DNA of 6,760 nucleotides from NCBI GenBank assembly GCA_029883965.1, contig JAOUIN010000125.1, forward strand, positions 1 to 6,760. Reading direction: 5' to 3'. The translations under genes were made by a program, and so were the position numbers. This stretch comes from Betaproteobacteria bacterium. Its GTDB lineage: Bacteria > Pseudomonadota > Gammaproteobacteria > Burkholderiales > SG8-41. Below, piece by piece: positions 1 to 6,344 of the stretch. How positions within the stretch are numbered: position 1 is the first letter of the stretch; every line of letters begins with the position of its first letter. Below the pieces are notes generated by a model, which did not search any database, was not told the DNA's origin, and was given only the letters and a program-made list of their open reading frames with translations.

Positions 1-151
1 TACCCGCTTCCATCGCGGTTTCCAGCGCCTTGATCGACTTGGGTCGTCCCACGAACAGCGGAATGACCATGTGCGGGAACACCACCACATCCCTTAACGG
101 GAGCAGGGGCATTTCCATCTTGCTGTTTTCATTGGATGTTTGGTCATTCAT
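1..151 (-). CDS. lon: Lon ATP-dependent protease, N-terminal fragment (cut by window edge)
   Basis: Lon is a cytoplasmic AAA+ serine protease that degrades misfolded and some regulatory proteins. Only the first 50 codons are present. They begin at the ATG whose first base is 151 and run off the left edge. The translation starts MNDQTSNENSKMEMPLLPLR and continues through DVVVFPHMVIPLFVGRPKSI, the strongly conserved beginning of the Lon substrate-binding (LAN) domain. AAA+ and protease domains lie outside the window. A good Shine-Dalgarno sequence, AGGTGA (162-157), sits 5 nt before the ATG. A second ATG at 147 is out of frame. The gene follows clpX on the same strand after 153 nt, the usual tig-clpP-clpX-lon order, and has its own heat-shock type promoter in the gap. 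Identification is by recognised family sequence and is firm despite the truncation. Confidence 0.95.
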   Translation of the reverse strand, partial: MNDQTSNENSKMEMPLLPLRDVVVFPHMVIPLFVGRPKSIKALETAMEAG

Positions 152-156
152 TGGCG

Positions 157-162
157 TCACCT
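157..162 (-). promoter_or_regulatory. Ribosome binding site of lon
   Basis: AGGTGA on the minus strand lies 5 nt upstream of the lon ATG at 151-149. It fixes the start codon in preference to downstream in-frame ATG codons at residues 12 and 14. Confidence 0.75.
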
Positions 163-183
163 GAGAGAGAGAACAAGAGAGCA

Positions 184-210
184 GCTTGGGGCATTAGAGG
201 ACAAATCAAG
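184..210 (-). promoter_or_regulatory. Sigma-32 (RpoH) type heat-shock promoter of lon
   Basis: On the minus strand, CTTGATT (210-204) is followed after 12 nt by CCCCAAGC (191-184). The known sigma-32 consensus is CTTGAAA, 11-16 nt, CCCCATNT. The match is therefore five of seven in the -35 element and a complete CCCC-A core in the -10 element, at a permitted spacing. A start about 7-10 nt downstream would leave a leader of roughly 25 nt carrying the AGGTGA ribosome binding site. Lon is a classic heat-shock gene in proteobacteria, so position and function agree. I did not see an equally good sigma-70 promoter in this gap. Confidence 0.7.
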
Positions 211-236
211 CGCCTGCTGCAAATACACAGCGACCG

Positions 237-256
237 GTGCAGCATAACAACTGCAC
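237..256. repeat. Inverted repeat GTGCAG / CTGCAC upstream of the lon promoter
   Basis: Perfect 6-bp arms, GTGCAG (237-242) and CTGCAC (251-256), enclose 8 nt. The repeat lies 27 nt upstream of the -35 element of the lon promoter and about 50 nt beyond the clpX stop. No T-run follows on either strand, so it is not a standard intrinsic terminator. It could be an RNA hairpin at the clpX 3' end or a protein-binding site. Confidence 0.35.
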
Positions 257-273
257 GCCGCGACTGCATACCG

Positions 274-296
274 CCGGTCACCGGGCGTTCGCGCCC
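274..296. repeat. Two overlapping short hairpins just past the clpX stop
   Basis: CCGGT-C-ACCGG (274-284) and GGGCG-TTCG-CGCCC (283-296) are both perfect 5-bp inverted repeats. They share bases 283-284, so only one can form fully at a time. The second begins 8 nt after the clpX stop codon. Neither is followed by a T-run in the clpX direction, so rho-independent termination is not supported. They may protect or partly attenuate the clpX 3' end, which would let some readthrough reach lon. Confidence 0.3.
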
Positions 297-304
297 ACAC
301 GCCG

Positions 305-1573
305 TTAGACGGTCGATCCGGCAACTTTGGGCTGGTCCGAATAGATCAACAACGGCGGCGCGTCGCTGGTGATGGTGGCTTCGTCAACAGCCACCTTGAC
401 CACGTTTTCCAGAGACGGCAAATCGAACATCGTGTTCAGCAGCGTGTGCTCGAGTATCGACCGGAGACCCCGTGCACCGGTCTTGCGCGCCAGCGCCTTG
501 CGCGCAATCGCACGCAGCGCGGCTTCGCGCACCTCCAGTTCCACCCCTTCCATGCTGAACATTTTCTGGAACTGCTTGAGCAGCGCGTTTTTCGGCTGCG
601 TCAGGATTTCGATCAACGCCGTCTCGTCGAGTTCCGACAGCGTCGCCACCACCGGCAGGCGTCCGACAAACTCCGGAATCAGGCCGAATTTGATCAGGTC
701 CTCGGGCTGCACGTCGCGCAGCACCATCGCGATGTCCTTGCCGTTGTCCTTGCTGCGCACATCGGCACCGAATCCGATCCCGCTCTTCTCCGAGCGCGCA
801 CGGATGATCTTGTCGAGGCCGTCAAACGCGCCGCCGCAGACGAACAGGATATTGGTCGTGTCAACCTGCACAAACTCCTGGTTCGGATGCTTGCGCCCAC
901 CCTGCGGGGGCACGGAAGCAATCGTGCCTTCGATCAGCTTCAGCAGGGCCTGCTGCACGCCTTCACCCGACACATCGCGGGTAATGGACGGGTTGTCCGA
1001 CTTGCGCGAAATCTTGTCGATCTCGTCGATGTAGACGATGCCGCGCTGCGCCTTGTCGACGTCGTAGTCGCATTTCTGCAACAGTTTCTGGATGATGTTC
1101 TCGACATCCTCGCCGACGTAACCGGCCTCGGTCAGCGTCGTCGCATCGGCCATCACGAACGGCACGTTGAGCAGGCGCGCCAGCGTCTGCGCCAGCAGGG
1201 TCTTGCCGGAACCGGTAGGCCCTACCAGCAGAATGTTCGATTTCGCCAGCTCGACGTCATCGTTCTTGGAGACGTTGCGCAGGCGCTTGTAGTGGTTGTA
1301 CACCGCCACCGACAGGATGCGCTTGGCCGTGTCCTGGCCGATCACATACTGGTTGAGTATGTCGCGGATTTCATGCGGCACCGGCAGATCGGACTTCGCG
1401 CCCTTGCCCGCCTGATCACCCTGCGTTTCCTCGCGGATGATGTCGTTGCACAGCTCAATGCATTCGTCGCAGATGAATACCGACGGGCCTGCGATCAGCT
1501 TGCGCACTTCATGCTGGCTCTTGCCGCAGAACGAGCAGTAGAGCAGCTTTTCACCGCTGACTTTTTCCGTCAT
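305..1573 (-). CDS. clpX: ClpX, ATP-dependent unfoldase subunit of ClpXP
   Basis: ClpX is a hexameric AAA+ unfoldase that recognises tagged substrates, unfolds them and threads them into ClpP in the cytoplasm. The protein is 422 aa, close to the E. coli length. Motifs in order: N-terminal C4 zinc-binding domain (C13, C16, C35, C38); Walker A GPTGSGKT at 118-125; pore-1 loop GYVGED at 151-156; Walker B ending in D183-E184; pore-2 region RDVSGEG around 199-205; RKH loop at 227-229; the ClpP-docking IGF loop at 266-268; a candidate arginine finger, R305, in EFVGR; and sensor-2 GARGLR at 366-371. The start ATG is preceded by AAAGGA (1587-1582) at 8 nt. The gene lies 101 nt downstream of clpP on the same strand, so subunit partners are adjacent and probably cotranscribed. 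Nothing is missing or broken. Confidence 0.98.
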   Translation of the reverse strand: MTEKVSGEKLLYCSFCGKSQHEVRKLIAGPSVFICDECIELCNDIIREETQGDQAGKGAKSDLPVPHEIRDILNQYVIGQDTAKRILSVAVYNHYKRLRNVSKNDDVELAKSNILLVGPTGSGKTLLAQTLARLLNVPFVMADATTLTEAGYVGEDVENIIQKLLQKCDYDVDKAQRGIVYIDEIDKISRKSDNPSITRDVSGEGVQQALLKLIEGTIASVPPQGGRKHPNQEFVQVDTTNILFVCGGAFDGLDKIIRARSEKSGIGFGADVRSKDNGKDIAMVLRDVQPEDLIKFGLIPEFVGRLPVVATLSELDETALIEILTQPKNALLKQFQKMFSMEGVELEVREAALRAIARKALARKTGARGLRSILEHTLLNTMFDLPSLENVVKVAVDEATITSDAPPLLIYSDQPKVAGSTV

Positions 1574-1627
1574 GCCTGCAATCCTTTATGCACTAATTAA
1601 CCACCTTAACCCTGTGACCGCGCTTCG

Positions 1628-1644
1628 CGGCAGAAATTCTGCCG
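1628..1644. repeat. Perfect 17-nt palindrome in the clpP-clpX spacer
   Basis: CGGCAGAA and TTCTGCCG form perfect 8-bp arms around a single central base. On the minus strand the hairpin can extend by a further 3 bp if one C is bulged. The clpX-direction sequence after it is GC-rich, not T-rich, so it is not a typical intrinsic terminator. A one-base centre would force a larger loop in RNA and leave about 6-7 bp of stem. It could be an mRNA stability or processing hairpin that sets the ClpP to ClpX ratio, or a dimeric repressor site. The rest of the 1574-1674 spacer holds the clpX ribosome binding site and no promoter that I trust. Confidence 0.5.
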
Positions 1645-1674
1645 AAATGCCCGTGTTGTCGCCGGTTTGTCCGC

Positions 1675-2325
1675 TTATTTCACCGCAGCGACGGTATCCG
1701 CGCGACTGACCAGCACTTTGTCCACCAGGCCGTAGTTTACCGCCTGTTCGCCCGAAAGGAAGTTATCCCGGTCGGTATCCTTCTCGACCACATCGATTTT
1801 CTGCCCCGAGTGCTTGGCCATGATCTCGTTCAGCCGGCCTTTCAGGAAGAGGATTTCCTTGGCGTGGATCTCGATATCGGAGGCCTGCCCCTGGAATCCG
1901 CCCATCGGCTGGTGAATCATGACCCGCGAATTGGGCAGGCAAAACCGCTTGCCCTTGGCGCCGGCCGCGAGCAGCAGTGCGCCCATGCTCGCCGCCTGAC
2001 CTACGCACAACGTGGACACGTCAGGCTTGATGAACTGCATGGTGTCGTAAATGGCCAGCCCTGCAGACACCGATCCGCCGGGCGAATTGATGTAAAAGGA
2101 AATGTCCTTGTCGGGATTCTCGGATTCCAGGAACAGCAACTGCGCCACGATCACGTTCGCCGTCGACTCGTTCACCGGGCCCACCAGGAACACCACGCGC
2201 TCCTTCAGCAGCCGCGAGTAGATGTCGTAGGCGCGCTCGCCGCGACCGCTCTGCTCGATCACCATCGGGATCAGACCCAGACCCTGGGGCTCCATCATCG
2301 CCCGCGTATCGCTGAATCGATTCAT
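1675..2325 (-). CDS. clpP: ClpP, proteolytic subunit of ClpXP/ClpAP
   Basis: ClpP is the serine peptidase that forms two stacked heptameric rings and degrades proteins delivered by ClpX or ClpA. The protein is 216 aa. The catalytic triad is S113 (in GQAASMGA), H138 (in MIHQP) and D187 (in DTDRDNF), all in their normal contexts. Alignment by eye with E. coli ClpP places the mature N-terminus near residue 17 (GLIPMVIEQ), so residues 1-16 look like the self-cleaved propeptide. The ATG overlaps the tig stop as ATGA, which implies translational coupling. GGGGA (2337-2333) lies 7 nt upstream as a ribosome binding site. The partner unfoldase clpX is the next gene. It is a full-length, ordinary ClpP1-type protein. 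Confidence 0.98.
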   Translation of the reverse strand: MNRFSDTRAMMEPQGLGLIPMVIEQSGRGERAYDIYSRLLKERVVFLVGPVNESTANVIVAQLLFLESENPDKDISFYINSPGGSVSAGLAIYDTMQFIKPDVSTLCVGQAASMGALLLAAGAKGKRFCLPNSRVMIHQPMGGFQGQASDIEIHAKEILFLKGRLNEIMAKHSGQKIDVVEKDTDRDNFLSGEQAVNYGLVDKVLVSRADTVAAVK

Positions 2326-3632
2326 TTCGGATTCCCCATCAGTTCATCAAACGATACGCCCTGGTCCTCGACTTTTGCCGTCGCCAGTGCCCAATTGACC
2401 ACATTCTCTTCAAGCACCATGCCCTCGATGTCACGCAGGCGGTCCTGGGACTGGTAAAACCACTTCACCACCTCCTGCGGATGCTCGTAGCTTTGCGCCT
2501 GCTCTTCCACTGCGGCACGCACTTGCTCCGGTTTGGCGTTCAGGCCGTGCGCACGCACCACTTCTGCCAGAATCAACCCGAGTGTGACGCGACGCTGCGC
2601 CTGCTTCTCGAACATGTCCACCGGCAGCGGCATGTCCTCGCGCACCGGAATGCCCCTTGCCGCGAGATCCTGCCGTGCCGAGCCCTGCAGCCGCTCGATT
2701 TCCATCTCGACCAGCGCCTTGGGGACATCGATGCTGGTCACCGCCAGCAGCGCATCCATGACCTGCTCCTTGACCCGCGCTTTCAGCCGCGCCTTGACCT
2801 CGCGCTCGAGGTTGCCGCGGATTTCACTGCGCATCTTCGCCTGGTCGCCATCCTCCACGCCCAGGCTCTTCGCAAATTCAGCGTCCACCGGCGGCAGTTT
2901 CGGTACAGCCACTTCCTTGACTGTCACCTCAAACACCGCCGTTTTGCCGGCGACCTCCTTGCCGGCGTAATCATCGGGGAACTTCAGCTCAAAACTCTTC
3001 TGCTCACCGGCCTTCATTCCCGGCAACTGCTTCTCGAACTCCGGCAGGAAACGCCCTTCGCCCAGCACCACGCTCTGACCCTGTGCTGCGCCACCGGCAA
3101 ACTCGACGCCGTCGATGGTGCCGCGATAGTCCATGGTCACGCGATCACCGTTTTCCGCGGCACGTTCCGCCGCCTCGTAGCTCACGCGCTGCTTGCGCAT
3201 GATTTCCAGCGTCTTGTCGACGTCGGCCTGGGTCACCTCCAGCGTCGGTCGCGTCACCGTGGATTTCGCCACATCGCCGACCATCACTTCGGGATAAACC
3301 TCGAAAGTCGCGCTGTACTGAAAATCCGACGCGCCGTCAGCAGGCGGCGCCGCATCAAATTTCGGGTAGCCGGCCACGCGCAGATTCTGCTCTCTAACGG
3401 CGTCGCCAAAGGTTTTCTGAAGGGTATCGCCGAGCACCTCCTGCCGCACCTGCATGCCGTACTGCTGTGCCACCACCTTGAACGGGACTTTACCGGGCCG
3501 GAATCCGGCCATTTTCACCGTGCGACTGAGCTTCTTCAGGCGCGACTCGACCTCGCCCTCGATTTCCGCCATCGGCACCGCAATATTCAATTTTCGCTGT
3601 AAGTTATCCAGCGTTTCCAAATTCGCTTGCAT
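2322..3632 (-). CDS. tig: Trigger factor, ribosome-associated chaperone and peptidyl-prolyl isomerase
   Basis: Trigger factor binds at the ribosomal exit tunnel and shields nascent chains; its FKBP-like domain has prolyl isomerase activity. I use the ATG at 3632 (436 aa). The codon immediately before it is TTG and could only be a weaker start. AGGGA (3643-3639) is 6 nt from the ATG, which supports that choice. Domains: N-terminal ribosome-binding domain with the signature GFRPGKVP at 43-50 (the family motif is GFRxGKxP); FKBP-like PPIase domain at about 160-245, with MDYRGTIDGVEF and GEGRFLPEFE; and a helical C-terminal chaperone domain to the end. Length is close to E. coli (432 aa). The gene lies 33 nt after tRNA-Leu and overlaps clpP by 4 nt, heading the protease cluster. 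Confidence 0.97.
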   Translation of the reverse strand: MQANLETLDNLQRKLNIAVPMAEIEGEVESRLKKLSRTVKMAGFRPGKVPFKVVAQQYGMQVRQEVLGDTLQKTFGDAVREQNLRVAGYPKFDAAPPADGASDFQYSATFEVYPEVMVGDVAKSTVTRPTLEVTQADVDKTLEIMRKQRVSYEAAERAAENGDRVTMDYRGTIDGVEFAGGAAQGQSVVLGEGRFLPEFEKQLPGMKAGEQKSFELKFPDDYAGKEVAGKTAVFEVTVKEVAVPKLPPVDAEFAKSLGVEDGDQAKMRSEIRGNLEREVKARLKARVKEQVMDALLAVTSIDVPKALVEMEIERLQGSARQDLAARGIPVREDMPLPVDMFEKQAQRRVTLGLILAEVVRAHGLNAKPEQVRAAVEEQAQSYEHPQEVVKWFYQSQDRLRDIEGMVLEENVVNWALATAKVEDQGVSFDELMGNPK

Positions 3633-3665
3633 CAAAATTCCCTGTTGAGTTGATCAGTTGCGGCC

Positions 3666-3750
<85 letters not shown>

Positions 3751-3810
3751 GCTGCAACATCGGCTTTCAAACCTGCTGCGGCCCCGTCTACACCCTTTTG
3801 CAACCCTTTG

Positions 3811-3816
3811 ATTGTA
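3811..3816 (-). promoter_or_regulatory. Candidate -10 element for tRNA-Leu (and tig cluster)
   Basis: TACAAT on the minus strand matches the sigma-70 -10 consensus at five of six positions. It would start a transcript about 50-55 nt before the mature tRNA 5' end. The -35 region 17 nt upstream (TGTCGC) is a poor match, and TATATT (3821-3816) is an alternative -10. This is the only AT-rich promoter-like stretch upstream of the tRNA, and the tRNA-tig gap is too short for a full promoter. Confidence 0.35.
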
Positions 3817-3817
3817 A

Positions 3818-3823
3818 TATAAT
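3818..3823 (+). promoter_or_regulatory. Candidate -10 element for the hpnC operon
   Basis: A perfect TATAAT lies on the plus strand, with a start expected near 3830 and a leader of about 80 nt before the hpnC GTG. The -35 is weak: TTGCAA (3798-3803) has a good sequence but only a 14-nt spacer, and hexamers at 16-17 nt spacing (TTTTGC, CTTTTG) match poorly. The element nearly abuts the opposite-strand TACAAT at 3811-3816, so the two promoters may compete. Confidence 0.4.
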
Positions 3824-3911
3824 TGCCGCTTTAGCGACATGGGCCCAAGGCTGGCAAATGGGTCGCAATATTTCGCCAAGCCATTGATGGCAATCTCTTT
3901 TCCGGACCCCC

Positions 3912-4724
3912 GTGGCCATCGACCACTACGAAAATTTTCCGGTCGCCTCGGTTCTGCTGCCGCCCCGCCTGCGGCGACCGATCGCCCTGATCTACCGCTT
4001 TGCCCGCGAATCCGACGACTTCGCCGACGAAGGTGATGCCACGGATGCTCAGCGGCTCGCGCAGCTTGAAGGATTCAGCCGTGAATTACAGCGCATAGAA
4101 CGGGGCGAAACCCCCGGCATTCCGTGGTTTGGTGATCTTGCTGCGACCATCCGTGAACATGCTCTGCCCATCGACGCGTTCCATGACCTGCTGTCGGCTT
4201 TCTCGCAGGACGTAATCAAGAAGCGCTATGCGGATTATGGCGAGGTGCTCGATTACTGCCACCGTTCGGCCGATCCCATCGGACGCCTGCTGCTGGTGCT
4301 TTACGGCGCCGCCACCGCGGAGAACCTCCGGTATTCAAGCGCGATATGCTCGAGCCTGCAGTTGATCAATTTCTGGCAGGATGTGGCCATAGACTGGCAA
4401 AAGGACCGAGTTTATTTTCCGCAGGACGAAATGCAGCGCCACGGCATCACCGAGGCGCAGATCGCCGGCGGTGAAGCCGATGACGCCTGGCGAAACTTCA
4501 TGACATTCCAGATCAACCGCACACGCGCATTGCTGCACTCCGGGCAACCGCTGGGCCGCGTGCTCAAAGGCCGCATCGGTCTTGAAATGCGCATGATCAT
4601 TGCCGGCGGTGACCGCATCCTGACGAAGCTCGCTGCAGTCGACGGCGATGTTTTCCGCCGGCGTCCGGTGTTGAAAAAGCCGGACTGGATACTGATGCTG
4701 GGCAGAGCGCTGTTCGGTCCCTGA
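3912..4724 (+). CDS. hpnC: HpnC, hydroxysqualene synthase (squalene/phytoene synthase family)
   Basis: HpnC converts presqualene diphosphate, the product of HpnD, to hydroxysqualene in the bacterial three-enzyme route HpnD-HpnC-HpnE to squalene for hopanoids (established family knowledge). The protein is 270 aa and opens MAIDHYENFPVASVLLPPRL, typical of HpnC. The first Asp-rich motif is DDFADE at 35-40. The second is NFWQDVAIDW at 153-162 (D157, D161), followed by KDRVYFPQDE, where diphosphate and magnesium bind. CHRSADPIGRL at 116-126 is also characteristic. The start codon is GTG: an in-frame TGA at 3885-3887 excludes earlier starts, and no good Shine-Dalgarno is visible before it. The stop TGA is followed immediately by the hpnD ATG, so the two are cotranscribed and probably coupled. 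Phytoene synthase (CrtB) is the main alternative, but the pairing with hpnD argues against it. Confidence 0.92.
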   Translation: MAIDHYENFPVASVLLPPRLRRPIALIYRFARESDDFADEGDATDAQRLAQLEGFSRELQRIERGETPGIPWFGDLAATIREHALPIDAFHDLLSAFSQDVIKKRYADYGEVLDYCHRSADPIGRLLLVLYGAATAENLRYSSAICSSLQLINFWQDVAIDWQKDRVYFPQDEMQRHGITEAQIAGGEADDAWRNFMTFQINRTRALLHSGQPLGRVLKGRIGLEMRMIIAGGDRILTKLAAVDGDVFRRRPVLKKPDWILMLGRALFGP

Positions 4725-5561
4725 ATGAACGCACATCATCAATACTGCCAGGACAAGGCTGCCGCCAGCGGCTCCAGCTTTTACTACAGCTTCATGTTCC
4801 TGCCACCGGAGCGCCGGCGCGCAATCACGGCACTGTATGCCTACTGCCGTGAAGTCGATGATGTCGTTGACGAATGCACCGACCCCGGCGTCGCACGCAC
4901 GAAGCTTGCCTGGTGGCGCGACGAAGTAGCGCGGCTTTATGCCGGCAAGCCGCAACACCCGGTGACCAAAGCGCTTGCTGACGTGGTTGCCGCGTTCGAC
5001 ATTACCGAAGCTCAGCTGGTCATGGTCATCGAAGGCATGGCGATGGATCTCGAATACAACCGCTATCCGGACTTCGCCACGCTGCAGACTTACTGCCACC
5101 GGGTAGCCGGCGTCGTCGGCCTGATGTCGGCGCGGATCTTCGGCTACACCGATCCACGCACACTGGATTATGCGGCGGACCTCGGCCTCGCATTCCAGCT
5201 CACCAACATCATCCGTGACGTCGGCGAAGATGCGCGGCGCAACCGTGTTTATATTCCGCTTGATGAACTGGCGAGCGCCGGAATCGACGCATCCCAGATC
5301 GTGCACGGACATGACAGCGAAGCCATCCGGAAACTGATGATGGTGCAGGTTGACCGGGCGCTCGCGACGTATGATCAGGCGTTCACCAAATTGCCGGCAC
5401 CGGATCGCAAGTCACAACTGCCCGGCATCATCATGGCAGCAATCTACCGCACGCTGCTCGAGGAAATCCGCGCCGACGGCTGCCGCGTGCTGACGCATCG
5501 CACGTCGCTGACGCCGGTGCGCAAACTTTGGATCGCGTGGAAAACCTGGATGAAAGGCTGA
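4725..5561 (+). CDS. hpnD: HpnD, presqualene diphosphate synthase
   Basis: HpnD condenses two farnesyl diphosphates head-to-head to presqualene diphosphate, the first committed step to squalene and hopanoids. The protein is 278 aa. It opens with SGSSFYYSFMFLPPERRRAI, the conserved substrate-pocket helix, and has Asp-rich motif one DDVVDE at 45-50, the family segment EGMAMDLEYNRY at 103-114, CHRVAGVVG at 124-132, and motif two NIIRDVGED at 161-169 followed by R174, Y176 and P178. All catalytic aspartates are present. It is a paralogue of HpnC next door and starts at the base after the hpnC stop, with no convincing ribosome binding site of its own, so translation coupling is likely. It is full length. 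CrtB phytoene synthase is a close relative, but the tandem with hpnC makes HpnD the better call. Confidence 0.92.
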   Translation: MNAHHQYCQDKAAASGSSFYYSFMFLPPERRRAITALYAYCREVDDVVDECTDPGVARTKLAWWRDEVARLYAGKPQHPVTKALADVVAAFDITEAQLVMVIEGMAMDLEYNRYPDFATLQTYCHRVAGVVGLMSARIFGYTDPRTLDYAADLGLAFQLTNIIRDVGEDARRNRVYIPLDELASAGIDASQIVHGHDSEAIRKLMMVQVDRALATYDQAFTKLPAPDRKSQLPGIIMAAIYRTLLEEIRADGCRVLTHRTSLTPVRKLWIAWKTWMKG

Positions 5562-5570
5562 ACTGTACCC

Positions 5571-6326
5571 ATGGACTTGAAACTCAAAGACAAGACGGCA
5601 CTGGTCACCGGCGCCAGCCAGGGCATAGGCCGTGCGATTGCGAAGGGTCTCGCCGCCGAAGGCGTGAAAATCTGCATCGCCGCGCGGCGGCGCCCGCTAC
5701 TTGAGACGCTCGCTAAGGAAATCACGGCCGCGGGCGGCATTGCCCCCACGATCGTCGAGGTCGACATCATGGAAGACGGCGCGCCACAGCGACTCGCCGC
5801 AGACGCACTCAAGGCACTGGGCCATATCGACATCCTGATTAACTGTGCCGGCGGCAGCCGCCTGGCCATCCCCATCGACGCGCCCGAGGAAGAATGGGAC
5901 AGCGTGATGACACTGAATTTCATCCGCGTGCGGCAGTTGACCCACGCCATCCTGCCGGACATGGTCAAGAACGGCTGGGGGCGCGTCATCAATATCTCGG
6001 GCAAGTCCGAACCCGATGCGCTGCTCGCATCCACTCCTGCGAAAGCCGCCATCCACGCGTGGTCCAAGGGGCTGTCACGCGCTGTCGGCAAACACGGCAT
6101 TACCGTGAACTGCATCCCGCCGGGGCGCATCATGAGCGAACAGATCCGGCGCAAATATTCCGAGGAATTCCGCACCCGTCAGTCGGCGGAAGAAATTCCC
6201 GTGGGCCGCTATGGCGAGCCGGAGGAACTCGCGGCACTCGCGATATTCCTCGCCTCCCCGGTCGCGGGCTACATCACCGGCGCAGTGCTGCCGGTAGACG
6301 GCGGCCTGCGCCGCTACGCTTTCTGA
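5571..6326 (+). CDS. SDR-family oxidoreductase with Ser at the catalytic Tyr position
   Basis: A classical-size (251 aa) short-chain dehydrogenase/reductase with a single Rossmann fold, predicted cytoplasmic. The cofactor motif TGASQGIG is at 13-20, and the basic stretch RRRP after the second strand (39-42) suggests NADP(H). NCAGG is at 91-95, active-site N116 is in TLNFIR, and the active-site Ser is S143 in NISGKS. The C-terminal IPPGR and PVDGG signatures are intact. The YxxxK motif is abnormal: the residue four before K158 is S154 (codon TCC, 6030-6032), not Tyr. The missing general-acid Tyr means either an altered mechanism or a noncatalytic role. It starts 9 nt after hpnD, so it belongs to that operon. 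Similarity to FabG-like reductases is general and the substrate is unknown. It is not HpnE, which is an FAD enzyme. Confidence 0.88.
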   Translation: MDLKLKDKTALVTGASQGIGRAIAKGLAAEGVKICIAARRRPLLETLAKEITAAGGIAPTIVEVDIMEDGAPQRLAADALKALGHIDILINCAGGSRLAIPIDAPEEEWDSVMTLNFIRVRQLTHAILPDMVKNGWGRVINISGKSEPDALLASTPAKAAIHAWSKGLSRAVGKHGITVNCIPPGRIMSEQIRRKYSEEFRTRQSAEEIPVGRYGEPEELAALAIFLASPVAGYITGAVLPVDGGLRRYAF

Positions 6327-6344
6327 TTTGGTTACGCTGCCCCG

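Noticed and set aside
446..1600. Long plus-strand open frame (about 384 codons) antisense to clpX
   Set aside because: It lies opposite a complete, motif-rich clpX. Its composition (many His, Gln, Arg, Leu, Val) is what reverse-reading a GC-rich gene gives, and no family is recognisable.
1588..1606. AT-rich stretch TTAATTAGTGCATAAA before clpX as a sigma-70 promoter
   Set aside because: Several weak -10-like hexamers exist but none has a -35 element at suitable spacing, so a separate clpX promoter is not supported from sequence alone.
2408..2414. CTTGAAG on the minus strand inside the tig 3' end, as a possible sigma-32 -35 element for clpP
   Set aside because: No CCCCAT-like -10 element lies 11-16 nt downstream; the sequence there is GTCAATTGGGC. 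It is ordinary tig coding sequence.
2481..3602. Long plus-strand open frame (about 373 codons) antisense to tig
   Set aside because: It lies entirely opposite tig, has low-information composition rich in His, Leu and Arg, and contains no domain motif. It is a shadow of codon bias in tig.
4335..5312. Minus-strand open frame (about 325 codons) opposite hpnC and hpnD
   Set aside because: It spans the junction of two well-identified genes on the other strand and shows no recognisable motif.
5444..6175. Minus-strand open frame (about 243 codons) opposite the SDR gene
   Set aside because: It lies opposite a complete SDR with all structural signatures and resembles no protein family.
5571..6326. 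The gene after hpnD as hpnE
   Set aside because: HpnE is a larger FAD-dependent enzyme of the phytoene-desaturase/amine-oxidase type with an N-terminal GxGxxG; this protein is a 251-aa SDR with TGASQGIG and PVDGG.
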